A stretch of DNA of 64,000 nucleotides from Solibacillus silvestris (GTDB lineage: Bacteria; Bacillota; Bacilli; Bacillales_A; Planococcaceae): the NCBI GenBank assembly GCA_001586195.1, contig CP014609.1, positions 1,896,001-1,960,000 of the forward strand, written 5' to 3'. A program made the translations under genes and the position numbers. The notes below the pieces were generated by a model, which was given only the letters and a program-made list of their open reading frames with translations, was not told the origin of the DNA and made no database searches. Below are positions 53,683-61,859 of this stretch, piece by piece; the stretch's first letter is position 1, and each line of letters opens with the position of its first letter.

Positions 53683-53746
53683 AAAAAAGAGAGACCTTAA
53701 AGCATCACACAAATATCGCTTTGTGCGTTCTTTAAGGTCTCTCTTT
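53683..53746 (-). promoter_or_regulatory. GlpP-controlled leader terminator of glpD
   Basis: A perfect 17-bp stem: AAAGAGAGACCTTAAAG (53730-53746 read on the minus strand) with its complement at 53686-53702, followed by a run of T. Inner bases CACACAAA/TTTGTGCG can also pair. Functions as in the glpFK leader. Confidence 0.85.
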
Positions 53747-53775
53747 AACTCAAACCGGTCTATTAACTTGACCTT

Positions 53776-53804
53776 ATCTTAACGCCACACAAGAAAAAAT
53801 GCAA
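53776..53804 (-). promoter_or_regulatory. Putative glpD promoter
   Basis: On the minus strand TTGCAT (53799-53804), 17 nt, TAAGAT (53776-53781). Lies just upstream of the glpD leader hairpin. Confidence 0.6.
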
Positions 53805-53880
53805 GACATTTACATCATTAGTTCTGATTTCGTTCATTTAGAATTTGGTAAGTCTAATAATAAAACTACATTTATTTTTA

Positions 53881-54084
53881 TTAACCAAAAAACAGGTCAA
53901 AAATATTTGAGGCTGAAGATGATTTTTTATTATAGAACTCTGAATATCCACAGTTATTGCAGTAAACGACTATAAACTGATTGTGCTGAACATCAAACAT
54001 TTTGGATAACCCTGTACCAGTCATCGCCACTTCTTTCTTGCTCGCATCCTTACTTCCACATTTTATACAGCCTTTTTCAGACAT
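53881..54084 (-). CDS. Zinc-ribbon nucleic-acid-binding-like protein (YpzJ-type)
   Basis: 67 residues from the ATG at 54084. CIKCGSKDASKKEVAMTG and VVYCNNCGYSEFYNKK supply two CxxC knuckles, followed by an acidic tail. Resembles COG3478/YpzJ small zinc ribbons. Function unknown. Ribosome site GAGGGG. Confidence 0.82.
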   Translation of the reverse strand: MSEKGCIKCGSKDASKKEVAMTGTGLSKMFDVQHNQFIVVYCNNCGYSEFYNKKSSSASNIFDLFFG

Positions 54085-54207
54085 ATATTTTCCCCTCTCC
54101 AACTAAACGATTTGTTATACTTTCATACGGAATCGAGTTGAAAAAAGTTTCAGTAATTACGATTCAACACCATAAATGGAATCCACGCTATCCTTAAAAA
54201 CGCCTTT

Positions 54208-54672
54208 CTAATCGTTGTCATTATAAATATCGAATTCAAATTCTCCATTTACTTGATTGACAAATTCAATTACTTTATTATTCATAACAAGCTCACGAGT
54301 CTGCTGACGATTAAAACAAATAACCGTAACTAATTTACATTTCAAATTGTAATTATCTTTATACTTTTTAATAATCTCTATTGAGTTATATAGTGTATTT
54401 ATAATGGTATGAATTTGTTCCTCTGGATGGTTTGTCATTTTATAATCTAGCCCATACTCCCATGCAGTTTCAAATCTTATATGTTTTGTTTTACCTCGAA
54501 TACATTCCTCACCTTTTCTGTAAGCTTCTGTTGGAATGATTCCTATTTCTCTAGTGAATTCCTCCAAAGGGAAATCCTCTCCAAATAAAGTGAAGTATGC
54601 CCTCGTTTCTGAACAATAATCTTCTATTATAAAACACCTCAATTTTATACTCTTATAAATTTCAAAGGACAT
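54208..54672 (-). CDS. DUF4279-family protein
   Basis: 154 residues. RAYFTLFGEDFPLEEFTREI, GIIPTEAYRKGEECI and WEYGLDYKMTNHPEEQIHTI fit DUF4279 (F-x-G-x-D-F-x-x-x-x-I-T...P-T...G). The first ATG has no ribosome site; a TTGAGGTG lies 33 bp inside the frame, so the true start may be internal, around residue 11-15. Function unknown. Confidence 0.8.
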   Translation of the reverse strand: MSFEIYKSIKLRCFIIEDYCSETRAYFTLFGEDFPLEEFTREIGIIPTEAYRKGEECIRGKTKHIRFETAWEYGLDYKMTNHPEEQIHTIINTLYNSIEIIKKYKDNYNLKCKLVTVICFNRQQTRELVMNNKVIEFVNQVNGEFEFDIYNDND

Positions 54673-54689
54673 TTTTTATTGACTTACTT

Positions 54690-55169
54690 TTACTTTAAAA
54701 AAAGCTTCTCCAACTGATAATCCTCAATCAATTCAATATTTCTTCTATTATCAAAATAGTTCTTTATTTGCTGTATTATATTAGGCAGCAGCAAGATTGA
54801 ATCCAACTCTTCTATAGGAATCCATTTCACCGCCGTTTGATTAGGATCTGGATATTCGGGTAATTTGGGGATCGAACCATTCTTTAAAGTACATTCAAAA
54901 ATAACGTGTAGTCCATGTTTGGCATTCTCATCATAATCACCGGATTGCTTATGTGGGGGAAACTCATAAATTAATGCTATCGGTCCAACTTCAACATCTG
55001 CAGTAGTTTCTTCAAACACTTCTCTTGCGACACCCTCTCTTATTGTCTCCCCGGGTTCAAGTCCCCCACCCGGTAAATTGTAATGTATCCCATTATCATC
55101 ATACTCCACTAAAAGTACCGAATTATTTTCGATGATCAATGCTGTACATCTTATTCTTACATGTGACAT
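54690..55169 (-). CDS. Nudix hydrolase
   Basis: 159 residues. Nudix box GGLEPGETIREGVAREVFEE-TTADV: G-x5-E-x7-REVxEE followed by T instead of the usual G. Cleaves a nucleoside diphosphate linked to some moiety. Ribosome site weak. Between another Nudix gene and a DUF4279 gene, all minus strand. Confidence 0.88.
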   Translation of the reverse strand: MSHVRIRCTALIIENNSVLLVEYDDNGIHYNLPGGGLEPGETIREGVAREVFEETTADVEVGPIALIYEFPPHKQSGDYDENAKHGLHVIFECTLKNGSIPKLPEYPDPNQTAVKWIPIEELDSILLLPNIIQQIKNYFDNRRNIELIEDYQLEKLFLK

Positions 55170-55196
55170 TTCCCCACCTCATTTTCTTCTATATAT

Positions 55197-55757
55197 TTAG
55201 ATAGTCACTTGTTTTTCCATAAGGTACATTTTAGCCATTGTATAAGCATGCGCTGTAAACAGTTGTGTGTTAATCTGCTTTGACCTAATTAAACTGGTCA
55301 TTTCATTAAAATCCATTATTTTAATAGTAAGAATTTCAGTATCGTCTAAATCTTGTTCAAATTCCTTAAAAGCATCTAGCAAGAGAAAAGTAATTACCTT
55401 GTTATTTTGCGTTGCCGGGTTAACCATGAATTCCCCCAAAAGAATAGGCTTGCTTTCTGAAATAAAACCGGTCTCTTCCCTTACTTCCCGGATTATTGCT
55501 TCCTCGTATGTTTCATTTTCTTCTATTTTCCCAGCAGGGACTTCAAGGTAAAATTCATTGCCAGCATAACGGTACTGTTCAACAAGGACCATCTCGTTTT
55601 CCTTAGTTATAACGACGGCGTTTACCCAATCAGAATATTCGTTTACATAATAATCGTCTATCACAATACCGTTAGGAAGCTTGCATTCGTCTTTTCGAAT
55701 ATTGCCGAAAGGACTTTTATGTATATACTCTGATTTTAAAGTTTTCCATTTATCCAT
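55197..55757 (-). CDS. Nudix hydrolase (ADP-ribose pyrophosphatase-like)
   Basis: 186 residues from the ATG at 55757 (GGAGG 6 nt upstream; 30 earlier codons ignored). Box GKIEENETYEEAIIREVREE-TGF matches G-x5-E-x7-REUxEExGU. VEQYRYAGNEFYLEVPAGKI, and the YxP-type context after EETGF, fit the ADP-ribose pyrophosphatase group. 28 bp from the next Nudix gene, probably the same transcript. Confidence 0.9.
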   Translation of the reverse strand: MDKWKTLKSEYIHKSPFGNIRKDECKLPNGIVIDDYYVNEYSDWVNAVVITKENEMVLVEQYRYAGNEFYLEVPAGKIEENETYEEAIIREVREETGFISESKPILLGEFMVNPATQNNKVITFLLLDAFKEFEQDLDDTEILTIKIMDFNEMTSLIRSKQINTQLFTAHAYTMAKMYLMEKQVTI

Positions 55758-55884
55758 AATAACCTCCATAAATTCACGCCAAAATCTAGGCTTTCTAATA
55801 AAGTTTTCCATTTGCTCTACCTTATAAATATTAACATAATTATCCAAATCACACTTGATTTTTAATTCTCATTTCATCATAAAA

Positions 55885-55916
55885 CGAGCATGATCCTTGT
55901 AGTAGGTTCATGCTCG
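55885..55916 (-). terminator. Terminator of the PhzF-family gene
   Basis: CGAGCATGA, 14-nt loop, TCATGCTCG. AT-rich flanks. Confidence 0.7.
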
Positions 55917-55946
55917 TAAATTAGATATTAATATTTGCTAAAGTCC

Positions 55947-56804
55947 TTAGTAAATTTTCCCTTTTGTCAGTATAGTAGCATTCCCGCCTACCATAACTAA
56001 TGGGTTATTTTTATTTACCAATTTCGTAATAATGCGAGAAGGTCTATCCATACTGTATCCTTGAAGAAAAGTGTATTCTTCGTTAAATTCATTTAACACA
56101 TTATGATGAAAAAGATAATAAGTTAAAGCTCCATTTGAAGTTCCTGTTGCGGCTTCTTCGTCAATCCCATAGAGCGGGCAAAAGTTTCTACTCATTGCTA
56201 CCCCTTCTTTTGTATCAAGCGTAAATGCATGGACACCGCCTACTTTATTGACCTTTGTAAATTCAGCAAGAGCTTTAAAATCAGGTTTTAGCGCATTTAA
56301 AGCTTCATTTGTTTTTATAGGCAACATAATATCCCAGAGCCCCGTGCTGGCAGCTTGAGGAACCAAGTTAATATCTGCACTTCCTATTTGGCTTTTAACA
56401 ATATTAAACAGGTCCGCTAAATACTCATAATCATTAAATGTTTTCCCTAGTTTAGGTTTAGCTTGCTCCATCATTATAAATGATTGATTGACCTCAACAG
56501 ATAGTGTGCCAGCTAGTGTTTTCATCATATATGTATGGTTATTTTCAACTGCCTTGTTTTCCAACAATGCTTTAAAAGAAGCAATTGTAGCATGTCCGCA
56601 TAATTCTACTTGTGAAGTCGGTGTAAAAAACTTTATCTCAAATGTTTGAGAGTTTATTTTTTTAATAAAAGCTGTCTCTGAAAAGCGAACTTCCGCAGCA
56701 AATTTTTGCATAAACTCTTCGTCTAAATCTTCATGGATTACTACACCTGCTGGATTTCCGCCAAATTTTGTTTCTGTAAATGCATCAATTACGTAATATA
56801 ACAA
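55947..56804 (-). CDS. PhzF-family isomerase-like protein
   Basis: 285 residues; TTG start behind AGGGGTG. PhzF signatures: VIDAFTETKFGGNPAGVVIH, RFSETAFIKK (Glu45-type catalytic residue), FFTPTSQVELCGHATIASFK and DEEAATGTSNGALTYY. Two-lobed diaminopimelate-epimerase fold. Family enzymes isomerise or epimerise small acids; no phenazine genes are nearby, so only the fold can be named. Confidence 0.92.
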   Translation of the reverse strand: MLYYVIDAFTETKFGGNPAGVVIHEDLDEEFMQKFAAEVRFSETAFIKKINSQTFEIKFFTPTSQVELCGHATIASFKALLENKAVENNHTYMMKTLAGTLSVEVNQSFIMMEQAKPKLGKTFNDYEYLADLFNIVKSQIGSADINLVPQAASTGLWDIMLPIKTNEALNALKPDFKALAEFTKVNKVGGVHAFTLDTKEGVAMSRNFCPLYGIDEEAATGTSNGALTYYLFHHNVLNEFNEEYTFLQGYSMDRPSRIITKLVNKNNPLVMVGGNATILTKGKIY

Positions 56805-56856
56805 TTTTAATTCACCCCTCTATATAATATTTATTTCCTAAAATAATTATAATTTA

Positions 56857-56899
56857 AAAAGACATAGGTTAGCTGAATGAACTAACCTATGTCTTTTAT
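56857..56899 (-). terminator. Terminator of the purine permease gene
   Basis: A perfect 16-bp stem, AAAAGACATAGGTTAG with CTAACCTATGTCTTTT, around a 9-nt loop. Confidence 0.92.
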
Positions 56900-56918
56900 T
56901 TCATTTATTTAGAAACTC

Positions 56919-58247
56919 TTATACAATAAATGCAAAGTATAAAAGGAATAACAGGCAAAGCACATACATAATCGGATGCACTTCTTTAGCACGCTTTTGT
57001 GCGATTAGGCAAATTGGATAAAGTACAAAGCCTAACCCAATCCCAATAACTACACTAGAAGTTAGTGGCATCATAATAATTGTTAAAAATGCCGGAATAA
57101 CGATTTCTAACTTTGTCCAGTTAATTCGACGGATTTCCATAGCCATCAATGCACCGACAATAATTAATGCCGCGGATGTTACTTCCACAGAAATAACGCT
57201 AACAAGTGGTGAGAAGAATAATGCAATGACGAAACATGCTGCAATAACTACTGACGTATAGCCGGTTTTTCCTCCAACAGCAATACCAGCAGAAGACTCA
57301 ACGCTTGTTGCAGGTGTTGATGTACCTAATACAGCTCCAATTACCCCGGCAGCTGAATCGGCAAGTAACCCTTTTCCGATATTCGGAATTTTATTGTCTT
57401 TCATCATGCCTGCTTGGCTTGTTAGTCCAATTAATGCACCTGCTGTGTCAAAGAAAGCGACAATAAGGAACGTGAAAATAACTGTCAGGATTTCCGCTGT
57501 AAAAATTTCATCTAAATGACCAAACACAACACCAAATGTTGGTTCAAGGCTAGGAATACTACCAACGATTGAAGATGGTACTTCAATTTTACCAAACAGC
57601 ATACCTACAATTGTTGTAATGACCATAGCGTAGAAAATACCGCCGTTAATACCTTTTACTAACATAATGATTGTAAGGAAAATACCTAGAATTGCTAATA
57701 ACGTCATCGGTGAAGTTAAATCGCCAATCGCCACAAATGTATCTGGATTACCAACAATAATGCCACCGTTTTTTAATCCGACAAACGTGATGAAAAATCC
57801 AATCCCTGAAGCAATCGCGAACTTTAAATCACTTGGAATAATGTTAATAATTTTTTCGCGAATTTTAAATAAACTTAAAATCAAAAAGATGATGCCGGCA
57901 ACAAAAACACCTGTTAAAGTAACTTGCCAATCAATCCCCATTCCAATACAAACTGTAAAAGTAAAGAATGAGTTTAATCCCATACTCGGTGCAATTGCGA
58001 TCGGGAAGTTCGCAAGTATGCCCATTAGCAATGTACCGATAATTGCAGTAAGTGCAGTTGCAGTAAATACAGCTCCATGATCCATGCCAGATTGACTAAG
58101 GATAATGGGATTGACGATCAAAATGTAAGCAATTGATAAGAAGGTCGTAATCCCAGCAAGTGTTTCCGTTTTATACGAAGTACCCCGTTCTGCAAATTTG
58201 AAAAAGTTTTTCATGTTGTAATCTCCTAGTTGCTGTAATGTTAGCAA
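56919..58247 (-). CDS. NCS2/AzgA-like purine permease (guanine/hypoxanthine)
   Basis: 442 residues, 12-14 membrane segments. FKFAERGTSYKTETLAGITT, FLSIAYILIVNPIILSQSGM, PSMGLNSFFTFTVCIGMGID, STPATSVESSAGIAVGGKTG: the 'Asn-x-x-Gly' and 'ATSVESSAG' motifs belong to PbuG/PbuO-like guanine-hypoxanthine permeases. A guanine-type riboswitch in the leader supports purine uptake. Ribosome site GGAG. Single gene. Confidence 0.94.
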   Translation of the reverse strand: MLTLQQLGDYNMKNFFKFAERGTSYKTETLAGITTFLSIAYILIVNPIILSQSGMDHGAVFTATALTAIIGTLLMGILANFPIAIAPSMGLNSFFTFTVCIGMGIDWQVTLTGVFVAGIIFLILSLFKIREKIINIIPSDLKFAIASGIGFFITFVGLKNGGIIVGNPDTFVAIGDLTSPMTLLAILGIFLTIIMLVKGINGGIFYAMVITTIVGMLFGKIEVPSSIVGSIPSLEPTFGVVFGHLDEIFTAEILTVIFTFLIVAFFDTAGALIGLTSQAGMMKDNKIPNIGKGLLADSAAGVIGAVLGTSTPATSVESSAGIAVGGKTGYTSVVIAACFVIALFFSPLVSVISVEVTSAALIIVGALMAMEIRRINWTKLEIVIPAFLTIIMMPLTSSVVIGIGLGFVLYPICLIAQKRAKEVHPIMYVLCLLFLLYFAFIV

Positions 58248-58266
58248 TTAATTTATTATCCTAGAA

Positions 58267-58297
58267 TAAAAAAAACTTTGACCACGAATGGCCAAAG
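58267..58297 (-). terminator. Terminator of the riboswitch expression platform
   Basis: CTTTGACCA/TGGCCAAAG stem on the minus strand followed by TTTTTTTTT. Competing pairing CTACAAGGAATGG/CCATTTTGTAG forms when the aptamer is unbound. Confidence 0.85.
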
Positions 58298-58339
58298 CTT
58301 CTCTACAAAATGGAATAAAAATAGAATTTAATTCCCATT

Positions 58340-58406
58340 CCTTGTAGTCAGCTATTATCGGTAGCTGGTAGAAACTTTCAAGCCATCTTCTTGAATTTAT
58401 ACAAGG
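58340..58406 (-). ncRNA. Purine riboswitch (guanine class)
   Basis: Minus-strand aptamer of about 67 nt. P1 is CCTTGTA/TACAAGG, P2 TCAAG/CTTGA, core AGTTTCTACC, P3 CAGCT/AGCTG with a CGATAAT-type loop, then GACTAC. The base at position 74 (complement of 58347) is C, giving guanine/hypoxanthine specificity rather than adenine. Controls the permease at 56919-58247 by termination. Confidence 0.93.
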
Positions 58407-58535
58407 TATATAATATTTTCTAAAAACAATAGTAGAATAATATCAAGTTAAATTTAAATCGTCAATAGAATAAACAACAATATTTTTTTGTTTTAATAAT
58501 ATATAAATATTCAAAAGAGAGCAAAAAATCAGTAC

Positions 58536-59240
58536 TCACCCCAAACTTGTCAGTAAAACCATAATTCCATTCGTAATACCATGAATCAGCACAGATGGCC
58601 ATATCGAATTCGTACGCTCATATGCAAGTGCAAAAATAACTCCGCTAAAGAAGTTTACCGGCATTACATTATAAGCAGGGATATGTACAACTGTAAAAAT
58701 TGTTGAACTGATTGCAATTGCTCCGTAAAACCCGATCCGCGTACGCAACCACCGATATAAAAATCCACGGTAAAAAAGTTCTTCATAAATCGGTGATATT
58801 ACAGCAGCTGAAACAAAAGCAATTAGAACGGTAAGAAACGTTACATTCTGCTGTAATGATTCCGTTTTGCTATTCTCCCAAGTGTTCCCTATAAAACTAG
58901 TCAGTATGACGATGATCACCGCGCCAACGAGTAAAATGACAGAATATCCAATGATAATTTTCCAATCACTCATTTTAAAACGCTTAATTCCAATTTCACT
59001 CCAAGAAAGCGCTCGTGGACGGAGCGCAACTATATAAACTCCTGTTATTAAAATTATCGCTATAGTTAACCCCATAATTGTTCCTGCATATAAATCATTA
59101 TTCAGCCATTGTGAATACATCGGTGAAACAACACCTTTTAAAAAGCCTATAACGAATATAAATTCCAGTAACAATAATAAAATAAATTCTTTTCTTCCCC
59201 AAGGATCCCTTGCCTTCCATCGATTATCGTTTTTATCCAT
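58536..59240 (-). CDS. CPBP-family intramembrane metalloprotease
   Basis: 234 residues from the ATG at 59240 (12 earlier codons ignored). Several helices; catalytic YEELFYRGFLYRWLR (EExxxR), later VHIPAYN and LIHGITNGIMVLL (His and HxxxN). Type II CAAX-processing or bacteriocin-resistance-like protease (ABI). Its promoter has the 19-bp spacer typical of MerR control, and the merR-type gene is divergent. Confidence 0.9.
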   Translation of the reverse strand: MDKNDNRWKARDPWGRKEFILLLLLEFIFVIGFLKGVVSPMYSQWLNNDLYAGTIMGLTIAIILITGVYIVALRPRALSWSEIGIKRFKMSDWKIIIGYSVILLVGAVIIVILTSFIGNTWENSKTESLQQNVTFLTVLIAFVSAAVISPIYEELFYRGFLYRWLRTRIGFYGAIAISSTIFTVVHIPAYNVMPVNFFSGVIFALAYERTNSIWPSVLIHGITNGIMVLLTSLG

Positions 59241-59274
59241 CCCTTTACCCACTTCCTTTAAATGGTATAATGCC

Positions 59275-59305
59275 ACTATATTGGATTACGTAACGTAACC
59301 TGCAA
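59275..59305 (-). promoter_or_regulatory. MerR-type promoter of the CPBP gene
   Basis: On the minus strand TTGCAG (59300-59305), a 19-nt spacer, TATAGT (59275-59280). The spacer contains the dyad TTACG-TAA-CGTAA (59286-59298). The long spacer plus central dyad is the hallmark of MerR-activated promoters. Confidence 0.7.
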
Positions 59306-59326
59306 GCTTTTTTTAGGGGGAATAAC

Positions 59327-60064
59327 ATGAAACGATGGACGACAGGTGAAGTCAGTAAACAACGGAATATATCTATGCGAACACTTCGCTATTACGATCA
59401 GATTGATCTCCTTACACCCAGCTTTAAAGATGAGCATGGAAAACGATATTATTCCGAAGAAGACTTATTCACATTAGAGAAAATTATTATTTTAAAGTCT
59501 TTTTCTCTTCCTTTAGAGGAAATTAGAATTTTGTTGGATAAATTAACGTATAAACAGATTCTTATTTCACATTACAACCATTTGCAAGAACAGTTATCAA
59601 AACTTCAAACGAGTATAGCGAACACGACATCATTAATTAACATGATAGACGTGGAACATGATTTATCATGGGAACATGTTTCGAAACTTGTTCATCGCTC
59701 ACAAACCACGGCAAAAAATTGGATCGATTATTTTCAATATGACGAAAAGGTTCTTTTGCAAAAAATAATCCCTAGCCTAAGTCATAATGATGTAATAACA
59801 CACCAGTATATTGTGTTGTTAAATGAAATTGAATCCTATATAAAGCAAGGTATTCAGGCAGAGTCGAAGCAAGGTATTGAAATTGCCAAGAAGCTAATTA
59901 AGCTCTCTGATGAGACGTTTCAAGGGGACGATCATTTAATAGAAAAGTTCTGGGAAGTAAGAAAACTGCCCGATGAAGAAACCGGTCTATATCCGATTTC
60001 CAAAGATGTATTGGAGTTTGTCGAACGGTGCATTGAATATGCGACAGCTAATCCGTTTGAATAA
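59327..60064 (+). CDS. MerR-family transcriptional regulator
   Basis: 245 residues. N-terminal winged helix TTGEVSKQRNISMRTLRYYD, then LTPSFKDEHGKRYYSEEDLF, a MerR coiled-coil dimer helix (KQILISHYNHLQEQLSKLQT), and a C-terminal helical effector domain (IDYFQYDEKVLLQKIIP) of TipAS/BltR-like type. Ribosome site AGGGGG, ATG start. Divergent from the CPBP protease gene with the shared 19-bp-spacer region between. Ligand unknown. Confidence 0.9.
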   Translation: MKRWTTGEVSKQRNISMRTLRYYDQIDLLTPSFKDEHGKRYYSEEDLFTLEKIIILKSFSLPLEEIRILLDKLTYKQILISHYNHLQEQLSKLQTSIANTTSLINMIDVEHDLSWEHVSKLVHRSQTTAKNWIDYFQYDEKVLLQKIIPSLSHNDVITHQYIVLLNEIESYIKQGIQAESKQGIEIAKKLIKLSDETFQGDDHLIEKFWEVRKLPDEETGLYPISKDVLEFVERCIEYATANPFE

Positions 60065-60096
60065 TTCTTTGTGGACGGCATTGTCAATCCATAGAA

Positions 60097-60127
60097 AGGC
60101 TCGATTCCACTTGTTGAAATCGAGCCT
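60097..60127. terminator. Bidirectional terminator between merR and the LCP gene
   Basis: AGGCTCGATT pairs with AATCGAGCCT around an 11-nt loop. Confidence 0.85.
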
Positions 60128-60134
60128 CTAATTA

Positions 60135-61160
60135 TTATTTGAAGGTAGTTAACTCTTTTGATACTGCATTTAAAAACTCATCATCAAACCTGTAAATGTG
60201 TTTGCCTTCTGTATTACTAATTGTGATTGCATCATCGATCATTCCGCCTCTTAAAGATATTTGTTTGATAGCTCTAATATCCTTATCTAACAACTGTATA
60301 TCGCTTAGTGAATTTGCTAATGATTCTTTTAACTTATTTGATGAAGTTTGATTTTCCGCTTTATCTATTACTGCTTCCATCAGCTTTAAAAGGTTCCCTT
60401 CATCAAGGTTGTTCGGCTCTGTAGCAGCCATCATTAATGCTACGATTCCTTCTCCATTCAAATGATTGGCGCCTTTCTTAAATTCCAATACAGCTTGAGT
60501 TATCCCTCTTACTGTAATATCATCCTGCAAACCATACTCTACCCCACCTATCGAATCAATGAGCGAAGAAAAACTCCTCAGTTCAATCACTGCATGATAA
60601 TCAATCGGTATATCAAAAAGATTGGAGACAATGGTTCTCACATTTTTAGCGCCCCCATGATTATACGCAAATAACAATTTGTCGTTTAAAACGGTCCCTT
60701 CATCTTTTTCAGCGACAGGTACATATGTATCATAAGGAATCGATACTACTTTCACCATTTTTTTGTCTGTACTGTATGAAAGTAAAAGATTGAGGTAAAT
60801 TCGATCATCCATTTCTTCAGACTTAACCGTAATTAAAGTTGTTAACACTTTTGCCTCTTCTATTCCTGTGGTGCCTGCAACTGTTGGATTCGTTTCTTTA
60901 TTTACACTAATGCTGCTTATTTCTTTATTAATTGTTGCAGGAAGCATTGACGGAAGAAATAAAAATAAACATAGACCTACAATTAATAAAGCCGTTGTAA
61001 CTGGGATTATTTTGATTGGTAGAATCAAAGATTTTTTTTGTATTTTACTTTTCTGTAAGCTATGGATTTTTTCGATTACTTCAGTCCGGTCCTCTTTCGT
61101 AAAATTCAATTCCTGATCTGACCTATCATTGAATTTACCTCTGAATCGATTATCTTCCAT
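60135..61160 (-). CDS. LCP-domain protein, likely membrane partner of the adjacent sigma factor
   Basis: 341 residues. A cytosolic N-terminus of about 45 residues (KEDRTEVIEKIHSLQKSKIQ), one membrane helix (IIPVTTALLIVGLCLFLFLP), then an LytR-CpsA-Psr-like region: VVSIPYDTYVPV, LNDKLLFAYNHGGAKNVRTI, DIPIDYHAVIELRSFSSLID, GGVEYGL, KGANHLNGEGIVALMM. LCP enzymes transfer polymers to the wall. The usual Arg in SIPRD is Tyr here (SIPYDT). It overlaps the upstream ECF sigma gene by 11 bp, the layout of an anti-sigma factor, so the N-terminus could bind the sigma factor. Confidence 0.85.
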   Translation of the reverse strand: MEDNRFRGKFNDRSDQELNFTKEDRTEVIEKIHSLQKSKIQKKSLILPIKIIPVTTALLIVGLCLFLFLPSMLPATINKEISSISVNKETNPTVAGTTGIEEAKVLTTLITVKSEEMDDRIYLNLLLSYSTDKKMVKVVSIPYDTYVPVAEKDEGTVLNDKLLFAYNHGGAKNVRTIVSNLFDIPIDYHAVIELRSFSSLIDSIGGVEYGLQDDITVRGITQAVLEFKKGANHLNGEGIVALMMAATEPNNLDEGNLLKLMEAVIDKAENQTSSNKLKESLANSLSDIQLLDKDIRAIKQISLRGGMIDDAITISNTEGKHIYRFDDEFLNAVSKELTTFK

Positions 61161-61677
61161 TAAGTTCCGCCTCCTTTATCATCGGCTCTAACCGTTGTTT
61201 CGCTCTTCTTAATCGAGTTTTCACAGTATTCGCAGAAATATCCAAAACACCGGCAATTTCTTCTGTGTTTAATGAGTTATAGTAGTATAGATAAACAACT
61301 TCCCGATAAATTTTTGGAAGAGATAGAATGATTTCTTTTATTTCTTCATCTTGATATTTATCAATTACGGTTTTTTCTATTGATGGTCGTACAGCCTTAG
61401 TTGTTTCATTAATAAAACTTTTAACCTGTACCATTTTGTAGTGCCAACTTTTTAAATAATCTTTGCATTCATTGATGGTTATACGATAAAGCCATGTTTT
61501 GATTTGCGCTTCAAATCGATAGGAATCCAGATTGTTATAGCATTTAATAAACGTATTTTGAACAAGATCCTTCGCAATTTCTTTATCCCTCACATAGGAA
61601 AATGCAAGCCTCACCAGTTCATTTCCGTATTCAATCATTATTTTTTCTAATAAATAATCCTTTTCTTCACTGTCCAA
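61150..61677 (-). CDS. ECF-type RNA polymerase sigma factor
   Basis: 175 residues from a TTG at 61677 (AAGGGGG with 8 nt spacing); the frame open to 61707 is longer but has no ribosome site. Region 2: RLAFSYVRDKEIAKDLVQNT, FIKCYNNLDSYRFEAQIKTW, LYRITINECKDYLK. Region 4: SLPKIYREVVYLYYYNSLNT and EEIAGVLDISANTVKTRLRR. Overlaps the LCP gene downstream by 11 bp. Probably senses envelope stress through that membrane protein. Confidence 0.92.
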   Translation of the reverse strand: MDSEEKDYLLEKIMIEYGNELVRLAFSYVRDKEIAKDLVQNTFIKCYNNLDSYRFEAQIKTWLYRITINECKDYLKSWHYKMVQVKSFINETTKAVRPSIEKTVIDKYQDEEIKEIILSLPKIYREVVYLYYYNSLNTEEIAGVLDISANTVKTRLRRAKQRLEPMIKEAELNGR

Positions 61678-61787
61678 TATACTGTCCCCCTTACAATTAA
61701 ATTTCAATTCTGCTATTAGACGACTGTCAATTCAATACAGGTTCAAATTCCCAAAAATACTTATTTATACAATTATAATTAAAATAT

Positions 61788-61830
61788 AAAAAACCTGTAT
61801 CTTAGATTTTCGAGTAATCAAAGATACAGG
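61788..61830 (-). terminator. Terminator of the polysaccharide deacetylase gene
   Basis: CCTGTATCTTaGATT pairs with ATCaAAGATACAGG, then a T run on the minus strand. Confidence 0.85.
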
Positions 61831-61859
61831 CCTTATAATATTATGTGCGGCAAAAGAGA

